This document shows, piece by piece, positions 43,844 to 52,419 of a stretch of 64,000 nt of DNA. The notes below the pieces were generated by a model. The model was given only the letters and a program-made list of their open reading frames with translations. It was not told the DNA's origin and made no database searches. The stretch's first letter is position 1, and each line of letters starts with the position of its first letter. A program made the position numbers and the translations under genes. The stretch spans positions 31,423 through 95,422 of the forward strand of contig JBFWRU010000014.1 in the NCBI GenBank assembly GCA_050248735.1, read 5' to 3'. This DNA is from JACKFE01 sp050248735 (lineage in GTDB: Bacteria; Nitrospirota; Nitrospiria; Nitrospirales; UBA8639).

Positions 43844-44728
43844 ATGGATTCGAAATTCTATGCGCGTATCCTGTTTTCCGACATTAAAAGAATTGGACGT
43901 TCGTTCCCTGGAGTTTTAGGATGGTCACTGTGTGTGATCCTGCTTGGACCGTCCTGGTGTTATGGGCAGGAAAATGGAGGTGAGCCGACTCCCTCCCGTC
44001 CGTGGATCATGGGGCAGGCCGGTTCTTTTTCGGAACCAATTGCCACGGATCGGCCGACTTTCAGCCTGAGTCCTGCCACCATCACCAAGGGACGGATTCA
44101 AATCGAAACGGGATATACCTTTTCTTTTGAAAAGGCATCTCCCGATGTCAAAACCCATAACTTCCCTGAGACCCTTGTCCGTATTGGATTGACCGAGACG
44201 ACTGAATTGCGCGTGGAATGGCCAACCCTGACTTACATTGACAATGGCCAGGATATGAATGGGTTCAATGATCTTGCCCTGGGATTGAAAGTTCAGGTCC
44301 TTCAGCAACAGGGGTTTAGACCACGGTTGAGTTTCGTCGGCCGACTGTCGATTCCCACGGGTGATAAGGATTTCTCCTCGGATCGGGTCGACCCGCTATT
44401 CCGGACGATTTTGACGTATGCGTTGAATGAAAGGGTGGGATTATTCGGGACGGTGAATATCGGCAGTCCTCCTTCTCAGGGAACGCGGTTTGTGCAGGTC
44501 TCTTCGTCCCTGGGACTTAACGCAGCCATTCGGGATCGATTAACCGGCTTTGTGGAGTATTTCGGATTATATCCCAGAGATGTGGCGAGTGGGAGCGCAA
44601 ATTTTCTTCAAACGGGAGTGCTCTATCATCTGACATACCATCTTCAACTGGATGCACGCGTCGGAGGCGGCCTGACTCATGGAAGCGATGATTTCTTGAC
44701 GGGGGCGGGAATCTCGTGGAGATTTTAG
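43844..44728 (+). CDS. Outer-membrane beta-barrel protein, MetA-pathway/transporter-like
   Basis: A 294-residue outer-membrane protein. A long basic N-terminus leads into a signal hydrophobic core (GWSLCVILLGPSWCYG-Q). The mature chain opens with PIATDRPTFSLSPATITKGRIQIETGYTFSF and alternates short amphipathic strands, as in the 'MetA-pathway of phenol degradation' putative transporter family (PF13557). It ends in WRF, the C-terminal aromatic signature recognised by the BAM complex. It might take up hydrophobic or aromatic compounds; the substrate is unknown. It lies 220 bases after the hybrid kinase, with a convergent TPR gene downstream. Confidence 0.75.
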   Translation: MDSKFYARILFSDIKRIGRSFPGVLGWSLCVILLGPSWCYGQENGGEPTPSRPWIMGQAGSFSEPIATDRPTFSLSPATITKGRIQIETGYTFSFEKASPDVKTHNFPETLVRIGLTETTELRVEWPTLTYIDNGQDMNGFNDLALGLKVQVLQQQGFRPRLSFVGRLSIPTGDKDFSSDRVDPLFRTILTYALNERVGLFGTVNIGSPPSQGTRFVQVSSSLGLNAAIRDRLTGFVEYFGLYPRDVASGSANFLQTGVLYHLTYHLQLDARVGGGLTHGSDDFLTGAGISWRF

Positions 44729-44804
44729 CCTTATTGGAAAAAAAGGCAAAGGGCGTCGTTCATTCACCTGACATGAGGGTTGAGCTCAGGGATGAAAGAG
44801 ACCC

Positions 44805-45584
44805 CTATTCCCTTCTGAAGAGAAGGTGTAAAATTTTTGCGGTCTCAAGGACGAGTTGATCCTGGTTGTGTTTAAAGGCATCCACCAGCTCCAGGCGGGA
44901 ATGGGCCTCTGAATAATCCGGTCGCAAGCCAATGGCTTGGCGAAGAGCCTTGATGGCATTCGAGGGTTGACCTTGTGCCATGTAGGTCAGACCTAAATCG
45001 GAGAAGGCCTCCGCATCGTAGGGATTCAGTCTTGTAGCTGTGCTGAATGCCTGCTGAGCCTCGTGAAATTTTTGTTGTGCCAATCGTGACCGTCCCAGCC
45101 AGTATTCAGTCTGACTATTTCCGCTCCCTAATTGTGCGGCTTTATCAAGCGCTACTTCGGCCTGTTTCCATTCGTGTTGATCAAGATAGACGGCTCCCAA
45201 ACCCTGAAACGCACCGGCGAGATCGGGATCGAGTTGAATCGCGGCCCGATATTCCTCAATGGCGCCGTTTGGGTCGCCCTGCTGATTGAGTATTTCAGCC
45301 AACTTTAGATGATTGGGTGAATGATCCGTTTGGAATGCTGCGTCTGCCCGGAGTAATGCACGCTTTGTTTTTAGGCCGTATTCCACGCAATCCTCCGTGA
45401 CTGGCGTTCCGGGAGTGCAGTTCACTGATGTTGGGTGAGCCTGAGGGGCAACTGGTAGGGTTTCCGGACGAAGTGATGCTGGAAAACTCACGAACCATAC
45501 TGCCAGCGAAAAGAGGAGGAGTAGTTGACGCAAGAGGAATTTCTGAGCCTCCTGTGTTGTCCGAGGGCTTAAGAGTGTATGCAT
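44805..45584 (-). CDS. Exported TPR-repeat protein
   Basis: A 259-residue protein. A signal or anchor segment (LLRQLLLLFSLAVWFVSFPASL) is followed by about four tetratricopeptide repeats: KLAEILNQQGDPNGAIEEYRAAIQLDPDLAGAFQGLGAVYLDQHEWKQAEVALDKAAQLG, then QTEYWLGRSRLAQQKFHEAQQAFSTATRLNPYDAEAFSDLGLTYMAQGQPSNAIKALRQAIGLRPDY. TPRs hold protein complexes. Two cysteines in VNCTPGTPVTEDCVEYG may form a disulfide. It is divergent from the kaiC cluster with about 135 bases between starts; a functional link with the clock-like genes is not shown. Confidence 0.85.
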   Translation of the reverse strand: MHTLLSPRTTQEAQKFLLRQLLLLFSLAVWFVSFPASLRPETLPVAPQAHPTSVNCTPGTPVTEDCVEYGLKTKRALLRADAAFQTDHSPNHLKLAEILNQQGDPNGAIEEYRAAIQLDPDLAGAFQGLGAVYLDQHEWKQAEVALDKAAQLGSGNSQTEYWLGRSRLAQQKFHEAQQAFSTATRLNPYDAEAFSDLGLTYMAQGQPSNAIKALRQAIGLRPDYSEAHSRLELVDAFKHNQDQLVLETAKILHLLFRRE

Positions 45585-45719
45585 ATTTCTATGTATAAAA
45601 TGTTAAGGAAAAAATAACTTCTGGCAATGAGGCTGAAAATCGCGCATGAGAATTTCTAGCTATTCGACAAATCCCCCCGACCTTGGTCTATTCTGTCCAT
45701 TCTGCTAAGGCCATCATGT

Positions 45720-45938
45720 ATGAACAGGTTTCTCTCAAATATTTTACGTGCTCCCATCAAGGGGAAGTGCCGGACGCTGAAATGGGTGAGGAGATGCGGT
45801 AAGAAATTGCATGAATTCTTGGTAGATCATCCACCAAAAGTGGCCGGTGGAATTTCTGAGAGAATCGACAAGTTGTATTATTTCTATAGAAATTATGTTA
45901 GATTTTTACCTGATTATACTCATTTCGAGAAATTTTAA
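45720..45938 (+). CDS. Small basic protein upstream of kaiC
   Basis: A 72-residue protein without a family match. The first half is very basic (LRAPIKGKCRTLKWVRRCGKKLHEFLVDHPPK); the second half is aromatic (DKLYYFYRNYVRFLPDYTHFEKF). TAAGG lies about 9 bases before the ATG, and the stop is 3 bases before the kaiC start, which supports coupling to kaiC. Its codon use does not stand out. Translation is likely but unproven; if real, it is a candidate accessory protein for the KaiC-like ATPase. Confidence 0.5.
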   Translation: MNRFLSNILRAPIKGKCRTLKWVRRCGKKLHEFLVDHPPKVAGGISERIDKLYYFYRNYVRFLPDYTHFEKF

Positions 45939-45941
45939 ACC

Positions 45942-47390
45942 ATGCCCAGGAAAAAATCATCAAGTAAACCGGTTCATTCAGAATTTCCAAAAGCGCCAAC
46001 CGGCATTAAGGGCCTAGATGAAATAACGGGCGGCGGGCTTCCCAGGGGACGAACTACGTTGGTCTGCGGAAGCCCTGGCTGTGGAAAAACACTTCTGGGC
46101 ATGGAATTTCTTGTTCGCGGTGCCGTCCAAATGGGCGAACCCGGTGTGATGTTGGCATTCGAGGAAACGGCGGAAGAATTGACTCAAAACGTCCGGTCCC
46201 TGGGGTTTGATCTGGATGGCTTAATTAAGGATAACAAATTAATTTTGGATACGATTCCCATTGAGGCCACAGAATTTGAAGAGAACGGAGAATACGATCT
46301 CGAAGGATTGTTTGTGCGACTGGGTGAGTCCATCGACGCCATCGGTGCCAAACGGATTGTGTTGGACACGATCGAAGTCCTCTTTGGTGGGTTGTCCAAT
46401 CAGGGGATTATCCGCTCGGAGCTGCGTCGTCTGTTTCAATGGCTGAAAGAGAGAAATATGACCTCCATTGTCACCGGCGAACGGGGAGAGGGAGCCTTAA
46501 CCCGTCAGGGGCTCGAGGAATATGTATCCGACTGCGTCATTCTGCTGGATCATCGAGTGAACGACCAGATGTCCACCCGCCGGTTGCGGGTGGTCAAATA
46601 CCGGGGAAGTATGCATGGCACCAATGAATTTCCCTTTCTCATCGGACAACATGGGCTGTCCGTCTTGCCCATCACTTCCTTAGTCCTTGAACACAAAGTT
46701 TCAAAAGATAAAATTTCGACCGGCGTTCCGCAATTGGATGAGATGTTCGGAGGAGAAGGTGTGTATCGGGGTTCGACGGTTCTGGTGACAGGAGGAGTCG
46801 GGACGGGGAAAACGAGCCTGGCCTCGCATTTTGCTGATGCCGCCTGTCGTAAGGGAGAAAAATCCTTGTATTTTGCCTTTGAAGAATCCAGTCCTCAGAT
46901 CATCCGGAACATGAAATCGATCGGACTCTCACTGGAGAAATGGGTGAACAAGGGCTTGTTGCACATTGAAGCGTCCCGTCCAACCCTATTCGGATTGGAA
47001 TCCCATCTTGTGAATTTTTACAATGCGGTGCACACTCATCACCCGAAATTGGTGATCATGGATCCGATTAATGATTTTTTGTCCATTGGTTCAACCCGCG
47101 AGATCAAGGCGTTATTTTTACGGATGGTGGATTTTCTGAAATCCCAACAAATCACCTTGGTTTGTACAGGCCTCAGCGCGCCTTCGGAATCTGCTCAGGA
47201 GACGGAGATCGGGGTTTCCTCACTCGCCGACACCTGGATTCTCCTGTCAACCCGGGAATTTGATGGTGAACACCAGCGGCAACTGTATATTTTGAAATCC
47301 CGGGGTATGTCGCATTCTCATCAGGTTCGGGGATATACGATGAGTCATCGTGGCTGGCATCTAAAAAAGGTGTCTGGAGATAACCGGTAG
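45942..47390 (+). CDS. kaiC: KaiC-like circadian clock ATPase (tandem RecA-type domains)
   Basis: A 482-residue double-domain ATPase. CI has Walker A GSPGCGKT (about residue 44) and the tandem catalytic glutamates of FEETAEE; CII has GGVGTGKT (about 283) and FEESSPQ. Each half carries the KaiC core (PTGIKGLDEITGGGLPRG; STGVPQLDEMFGGEGVYRG). The dual phosphorylation site of cyanobacterial KaiC (Ser431/Thr432) aligns with S426-S427 in GVSSLADTW, so autophosphorylation is possible with Ser-Ser instead of Ser-Thr. No kaiA is present. Two kaiB-like genes and a PAS hybrid kinase follow on the same strand. In non-photosynthetic bacteria such clusters are associated with stress or daily/metabolic timing; the role here is unknown. 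Confidence 0.92.
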   Translation: MPRKKSSSKPVHSEFPKAPTGIKGLDEITGGGLPRGRTTLVCGSPGCGKTLLGMEFLVRGAVQMGEPGVMLAFEETAEELTQNVRSLGFDLDGLIKDNKLILDTIPIEATEFEENGEYDLEGLFVRLGESIDAIGAKRIVLDTIEVLFGGLSNQGIIRSELRRLFQWLKERNMTSIVTGERGEGALTRQGLEEYVSDCVILLDHRVNDQMSTRRLRVVKYRGSMHGTNEFPFLIGQHGLSVLPITSLVLEHKVSKDKISTGVPQLDEMFGGEGVYRGSTVLVTGGVGTGKTSLASHFADAACRKGEKSLYFAFEESSPQIIRNMKSIGLSLEKWVNKGLLHIEASRPTLFGLESHLVNFYNAVHTHHPKLVIMDPINDFLSIGSTREIKALFLRMVDFLKSQQITLVCTGLSAPSESAQETEIGVSSLADTWILLSTREFDGEHQRQLYILKSRGMSHSHQVRGYTMSHRGWHLKKVSGDNR

Positions 47391-47543
47391 GATCATGAAC
47401 CTGGTCGGTTCACCATGCCCATGGAATCATGAGGTTGGGGAAAATCCGTTTGCACGGCAACAAGAGACAGCGGGAAGAATATTTTGAAGAAATTGTGGTG
47501 TGCCAACCTGATGAATAGCTGAATCGAGAAGGGTCTCCCCACT

Positions 47544-47911
47544 ATGAGGAATACGAATCAAGGCACAACGAAACCCCAGGGTCATGGTGCAAAGAATTCT
47601 CCTTACCACTTAACCCTCTATGTTGCGGGACATTCTCCCAAATCGCGTCTTGCCATGAGTAATTTACAACAATTGTGCGACACCCATCTGTCCTCGAAGT
47701 ATACGGTGGAAATTGTGGATCTTCTCCGGGAGCCCAAGAGGGCCAGACTTGACCAGATTTTGGCCATTCCGACATTGGTCAAAAAATTGCCGCCTCCCTT
47801 AAAAAAATCATTGGAGATTTATCGAACACGGAAAAAGTGTTGGTGGGGCTCGATCTGTCTGACGAGTCAGGTGAAGTGATTATGTCAAGCGCAATGGAGC
47901 CACCATCATGA
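47544..47911 (+). CDS. kaiB: KaiB-like protein, frame interrupted at an A7 tract
   Basis: The first KaiB of the cluster. The thioredoxin-like N-terminal half is intact: YHLTLYVAGHSPKSRLAMSNLQQLCDTHL, YTVEIVDLLREPKRARLDQILAIPTLVKKLPPPL. After an A7 run at 47801-47807 the open frame gives a non-KaiB tail and stops at 47879. The other frame reads IIGDLSNTEKVLVGLDLS, the conserved KaiB C-terminus, and ends in a TGA (47909-47911) that overlaps the ATG of the next kaiB (ATGA). One added A restores a 122-residue protein. So the coordinates span the restored gene. Causes could be a mutation, polymerase slippage on the A tract that makes both forms, or a sequencing error. The N-terminal ~20 residues are an extra polar arm. 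Confidence 0.75.
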
Positions 47912-48258
47912 AGCCTCGCAGGCCATCAATCACCGGGAAGGGAGTTCCTGCCGGGGAAGATGCCGGAATTCGTCTTCGGCTGTATGTCACCGGCGCAACC
48001 AGCCTCTCGCTCCGTGCCATGGCCAATATCAAATCCATTTGCCGGGACTATCTTGAAGACCTGAATCCTGACCTACAAATTATCGACTTGTATCGTAATC
48101 CTTCTTCCGCCCGGGGCCACCAAATCTTTGCCGCTCCGACCCTCATCAAAGAGTTCCCTCTTCCCAGTTGCAGAATTATCGGGGATCTTTCAAAAAAGGA
48201 CCGTGTGCTACGTTCTCTGGGATTGTCACCGTCTCCTCCTCTGACCTCGCCGGGATAG
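47908..48258 (+). CDS. kaiB: KaiB-like protein
   Basis: A 116-residue KaiB-family protein with a polar N-terminal arm and the thioredoxin-like fold: IRLRLYVTGATSLSLRAMANIKSICRDYLEDLNPDLQIIDLYRNPSSARGHQIFAAPTLIKEFPLPSCRIIGDLSKKDRVLRSLGL. The conserved AAPTLIKE block and IIGDLSKKDRVL match cyanobacterial KaiB. The C-terminal tail is proline-rich. Its ATG overlaps the restored stop of the preceding kaiB. It should bind the KaiC-like ATPase encoded upstream; the two different KaiB copies may bind different KaiC states. The hybrid kinase gene follows after 13 bases. Confidence 0.9.
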   Translation: MKPRRPSITGKGVPAGEDAGIRLRLYVTGATSLSLRAMANIKSICRDYLEDLNPDLQIIDLYRNPSSARGHQIFAAPTLIKEFPLPSCRIIGDLSKKDRVLRSLGLSPSPPLTSPG

Positions 48259-48271
48259 CCGGGAAATATCC

Positions 48272-50398
48272 ATGGCTTCCAAACGTAAACCGTCTCTCGT
48301 CAAATACGTTCCTCAAAGTCAGGAGGAAATGTTACAGCAACGGTTGAAGGAAGCGGAAGACACGCTCCAGGCAATCCGGGAAGGAGGGGTGGATGCCCTC
48401 ATCGTCGAAACGGGGGAGGGGGATCAGGTTTTTACCCTCAAGAGCGCCGACTATCCGTATCGACTCATCATCGATAATATGATCCAAGGGGCCGTGATCT
48501 TTGATGATGCCGGGATTATTTTTTATGCGAATGCCACCTTTGCCAGAATGGTCAATCACTCTCACGAGGAGCTGTTTGGGTTTTCTATCGACGACTTTAT
48601 TGCTGAAGGAGATCGGAGTTATTTTAAGAACCTGGCTTCTTCCCATTCCAGCGTATCCGGGGGAACGGCGAGGATTCATTTTCTCTCCCAAAATCGCCAG
48701 GATCTTCCGGTCCTGGTCGGCTTGATTTCTCTCAATATTGATGGTCAGTTTTTGCATTGCGCGATTCTGACCGACTTGACGGAACAGGAGAGGTACAACC
48801 GGGCCTTAGCGGAAGAAAAATTTTCCAGAATGATCCTGGAACAAACAGGGGAAGCGGTGGTGGTGTGTGATCCCTCAGGTCGAATCATACGCCACAGCCG
48901 TATGACCGATAGACTCCTTTGCCAACCCACGCTCCATAGCTTCTTTCAGGAAACGTTTCGGTTCACTTCCCCCATGACTGGGGATCCCTTTGGGAATGCC
49001 GAGCAATGGGATGAAGGGAGGAATGTGATCGCAGAGGTGCTTGGCGGCAAAACTCTCCACGGACTTGAAGTGGGGTTGCGGGTCGGGAACATGAACGTGC
49101 CTCTGATCCTGAGTGGAAGACCTTTGCAGGACGACGAAGAGAACACGATCGGGGCCATTATCACGATGGTGGATATCACTGATAGGAAGCGGGCCGAACA
49201 GGATTTGCAGAGTTTAAATGACTCCCTCGAACAACGGATTGCAAATCGTACGCGGGACTTGTTGAAATATCAGAAGCATTTACGGGATATGACCTTGGAA
49301 TTAGTCGTGACTGAACAGCGGGAGCGGCGGCGACTGGCCAATGAACTTCACGATTATCTGGCCCAATTGTTGGTGGTCTGTCGGATGAAGATTGCCCAAC
49401 TGAGGCAGGAAGAGGGGGGGGCGGCCTTGAAAGCAGAGGTTGATGAAATCGATAAAATCCTGACGGATTCTCTCGAGTACACCAGGACATTAGTCGCAGA
49501 ACTGAGTCCTAGTATTCTCTATGAATTGGGAATCGTGCCGGCCCTGATTTGGCTGGGCAAGCAATTTGAACGACATGAGTTGAATGTGCGTATTCAAGAA
49601 GCGGAAATGAATATTCCGCTCCCAGAAGATCAGGCGGTATTTGTGTATCAGGCTGTTCGGGAACTTCTCTTTAATGTCAAGAAACACGCGGACATCAATT
49701 ACGCCACGGTTTCCCTTAAGAAGACGGCGGCGCATGAACTTCAAGTGAAGGTCACGGATACAGGAAAAGGATTTCAGATATCGGATAAATCCCATGATTA
49801 TGCCATTCCCGGAAAATTCGGATTATTCAGTATCCGTGACCGTTTAGAGGCCTTGGGTGGAAGTATGCACATTGACTCGAGGCCGGGACAGGGGACATGC
49901 ATTACGCTTCTCGTTCCCTATATTGCTCCGGAATTATCAGAGGCGGCTTCCAAAAGCAGTTCGCCGTCTTTAACGCCCTTAGCTACTTTGGGCCCCCAAA
50001 CAAGAGGACATTCAGAAGTGCGCATACTCCTGGTCGATGACCATGCTCTCGTGAGGGAGGGAATCCGAAGTATATTAGAGAATCAACCTGATTTTGATGT
50101 TGTGGGAGAGGCACAAGATGGGTTGGAAGCCCTTGAACATGCTCAAGGGCTACAACCCGATGTTATTGTGATGGATGTGAACATGCCTAAGCTTAACGGC
50201 ATTGAAGCGACACGTAGGATCGTATTGGAATGTCCCTCGGTACAGATTATAGGATTGACGGTTCAAGAAGATGATCAGGTCAAAAAAATAATGTTGGAGG
50301 CTGGAGCGGCTATGTGTTTGACCAAAAATGGCATTGCCGCCGAACTTGTCGACGGCATTCGCGATCTGATAGTAGAGTCCTTTTTAGATAAGAAATAG
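48272..50398 (+). CDS. Hybrid sensor histidine kinase of the kai cluster (PAS-PAS-HisKA_3-HATPase-REC)
   Basis: A soluble 708-residue hybrid kinase. A coiled N-terminus with the LQAIREGGVDALIVETGEGDQVF motif, known from PAS kinases next to kaiBC, precedes one clear PAS domain (about 70-185) and a second PAS-like region (about 190-310). The phosphoacceptor box is VVTEQRERRRLANELHDYLAQLLV with H near 360, then HATPase (YQAVRELLFNVKKHAD, GKFGLFSIRDRLEALGG). The C-terminal REC (ILLVDDHALVREGIRSILE, D near 635 in VIVMDVNMPKLNGIEATRR) lacks a DNA-binding domain. It follows kaiB by 13 bases and probably reads out KaiBC state, an inference from position. The kinase-REC half is closely related to the protein at 40132. 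Confidence 0.92.
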   Translation: MASKRKPSLVKYVPQSQEEMLQQRLKEAEDTLQAIREGGVDALIVETGEGDQVFTLKSADYPYRLIIDNMIQGAVIFDDAGIIFYANATFARMVNHSHEELFGFSIDDFIAEGDRSYFKNLASSHSSVSGGTARIHFLSQNRQDLPVLVGLISLNIDGQFLHCAILTDLTEQERYNRALAEEKFSRMILEQTGEAVVVCDPSGRIIRHSRMTDRLLCQPTLHSFFQETFRFTSPMTGDPFGNAEQWDEGRNVIAEVLGGKTLHGLEVGLRVGNMNVPLILSGRPLQDDEENTIGAIITMVDITDRKRAEQDLQSLNDSLEQRIANRTRDLLKYQKHLRDMTLELVVTEQRERRRLANELHDYLAQLLVVCRMKIAQLRQEEGGAALKAEVDEIDKILTDSLEYTRTLVAELSPSILYELGIVPALIWLGKQFERHELNVRIQEAEMNIPLPEDQAVFVYQAVRELLFNVKKHADINYATVSLKKTAAHELQVKVTDTGKGFQISDKSHDYAIPGKFGLFSIRDRLEALGGSMHIDSRPGQGTCITLLVPYIAPELSEAASKSSSPSLTPLATLGPQTRGHSEVRILLVDDHALVREGIRSILENQPDFDVVGEAQDGLEALEHAQGLQPDVIVMDVNMPKLNGIEATRRIVLECPSVQIIGLTVQEDDQVKKIMLEAGAAMCLTKNGIAAELVDGIRDLIVESFLDKK

Positions 50399-50610
50399 TA
50401 TGTGAATTTTGTGTGAAATTTGTTTTTCGCCGTAATTTCTATCATGCAAGGAGAGATGATTTATGCCTTGTTTGGCATGCGGTGGTCTGATATTGCCTGC
50501 GCTCATAGCAATGGCATCTCGAAATCCATTCAGGCTTTTTTGTCGGATCCCATTCACTGACTCGGTTAGGGAAACTCCGAAAGTATTCGGTGGCTTTCCA
50601 ACCCATGATT

Positions 50611-51490
50611 CAGAAAATAGAAACTCCGGTTTTGGTGGTAAATAATTCGAGTGTGTATTGCGCGGCAAATGAATTGCCTTTCTCGTTTAAGCCGGGGGAG
50701 CATACGCAACGATAAGCGGTTGGGGATCACCCCGACAATGCCACCTCCCACCCCACTTTTCCCCGGTATGCCGACATTGAAGGCAAAGTCATCGCCGCAT
50801 CATAGGTTCCGCAAGTGAGCATGAGGGCGTTCACCCTCTTTGCCTGGCTGTGTCTGGGGAAGGATCTGTTGATTCGTCCAAGGGCAATAACCTTTTTTGG
50901 TTAAAAAAAGAAATCCTTTCGCCAGGTCCACGCAGCTCATCTCTTCAACCTCGTTTGTGAGATTGGAGAAACTCTTGAGGAAATTGGCCATGGCTGCATT
51001 CAGAAAGCTTGCCTGTCGTTTGGAACGGGTCACCTGAGGGATCATCCTGAATGGAGGCAGTATTTGCCTGTTGCCTGACATAATCGAGAAAAGACGATTT
51101 CGCCTCTTTGAGACGAGACAGAAGGATATCGGAGATGACCAGGGCGCCTGAGTCTATAAACGGATTCCTGGGTATGCTCTGCTCATATTCGAATTAGACG
51201 AGGGAGTTGAAAGTGGATCCGGATGGTTCCAGCCCAACTCGTGCCAAAATTTTTTCGCCTTCAAAGGTGAATCCGAGGGTGAGCGAATACACCTTTGAAA
51301 TACTTTGAATCGAAAAGAGCTCTAAGGCCTGTCCCATGTGGAAGACTTCTCCGTCCACGGTCTGGACCATCATTCCAAACTTCCGAGGTGAAACAGAGGC
51401 CAGTTGGGGAATGTAAGTGCCCTCCGTCCCGCATGGTAACAGGTGGAGCACTTCCTGATGGATTTCATCCAGAATAGCTTGATGGTTCAT
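50611..51490 (-). pseudogene. glsA: Decayed glutaminase gene (GlsA family)
   Basis: Pieces of a glutaminase (glutamine to glutamate) can be read in order on the minus strand. The start at 51490 gives QSISKVYSLTLGFTF and VGLEPSGSTFNSLV. A TAA (51194-51196) replaces the usual Gln codon before FEYEQSIPRNPFIDSGALVISD. The frame then changes near 51050 to give AAMANFLKSFSNLTNEVEEMSCVDLAKG, changes again for VNALMLTCGTYDAA, and again for DFAFNVGIPGKSGVGGGIVGVIPN. The end reads VCSPGLNEKGNSFAAQYTLELF and stops at 50611-50613. The full length would be near 300 codons, the normal size. One nonsense mutation and at least three frameshifts make this a clear pseudogene. Confidence 0.88.
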
Positions 51491-51565
51491 GTAGGTCTTC
51501 GACTTTTACGGAGAGGAAAGCAATTGTGCCACTGAAGGTGACTACACACCAGGGTTGGAACGGCC

Positions 51566-51982
51566 TCAATGGGCTTCATCCTGTTCGATCATTTCAAAAA
51601 GACTATTCACGGGTTCCTTGAGGGCTTTGGGATATACAAACCAGGGAATGATACGCCGTAACAGGGATCCCGGATAACCTGGCGTACCAAGTTTGGGTCC
51701 GTACTCATTCCATTTCCCAATGGTTGAGGCAGTCACGTGTGGCTGGGAGAGAAACCACTGGGTCAGCCCGGCGTCATTCTCTGTTTGAAGTACGGCTTCT
51801 CGAAACTGCCGAAAGGAAATTTTAAAGTGTCGGAGGAAAAACCCGTCGATTCCGAATGGGCTGCCCAAAGACAAGCGATAGAGGAGCGGAAAGTTCCCTT
51901 GTTGGGAGGCCTGCACTTTGTCAGCCATACGGGCGAGCCAACAGCAATCAGCTAAGGTTTCTTGTGGTCGACGAAGATTCAT
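51566..51982 (-). CDS. DUF5069-family protein
   Basis: A 138-residue cytosolic protein of the DUF5069 family, judged by the opening LRRPQETLADCCWLARMADKVQASQQGNFP, the central FGIDGFFLRHFKISFRQFREAVLQTENDAGLTQWF and the closing W-rich segment. Function is not known for the family. No strong ribosome binding site is seen before the ATG. It lies between the glutaminase pseudogene and a region without genes, in the same direction as both leftward neighbours. Confidence 0.7.
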   Translation of the reverse strand: MNLRRPQETLADCCWLARMADKVQASQQGNFPLLYRLSLGSPFGIDGFFLRHFKISFRQFREAVLQTENDAGLTQWFLSQPHVTASTIGKWNEYGPKLGTPGYPGSLLRRIIPWFVYPKALKEPVNSLFEMIEQDEAH

Positions 51983-52419
51983 AAGTGGAGAATGAGAAAG
52001 TCTGTGCCCTATCTTACTTCATTTTCGTCCTGGAGGCATCCGATAATCGAATGAGCTCGCTCCAAACCTAAGCGGAAAGGTCCTTGGTTAGGGCAGTGGT
52101 GGGGAATTGGGAATCAGGCCTGCCTATGACGGTATCGGCTCTGGTGTGAGGTCTTGAAAGGTAATGCTTTGAAGCAGAGGTTTGAAACGGTTCCTATCCC
52201 TGAGGTTCTCCGGAGTCGAGAGTTTTCTATGATGTCACCTTTTGAGGTAGACCTCCTTCCTTATCCTTTGCGTCATTTCTGATTCTCGATCGGGGGGTGT
52301 CAATTCATGATGTGTGACGGGTTTGCTCCATGACTGATCAAATTCATGAATTTTCTATCCGTTAGCTCTTAGCACGGATCATTATGGCGGTTTATGGAGT
52401 TGCCGACTGTCATCGGTCG
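51983..52419. other. Non-coding stretch
   Basis: Nothing convincing is seen here: no gene, strong hairpin or repeat. Confidence 0.35.
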
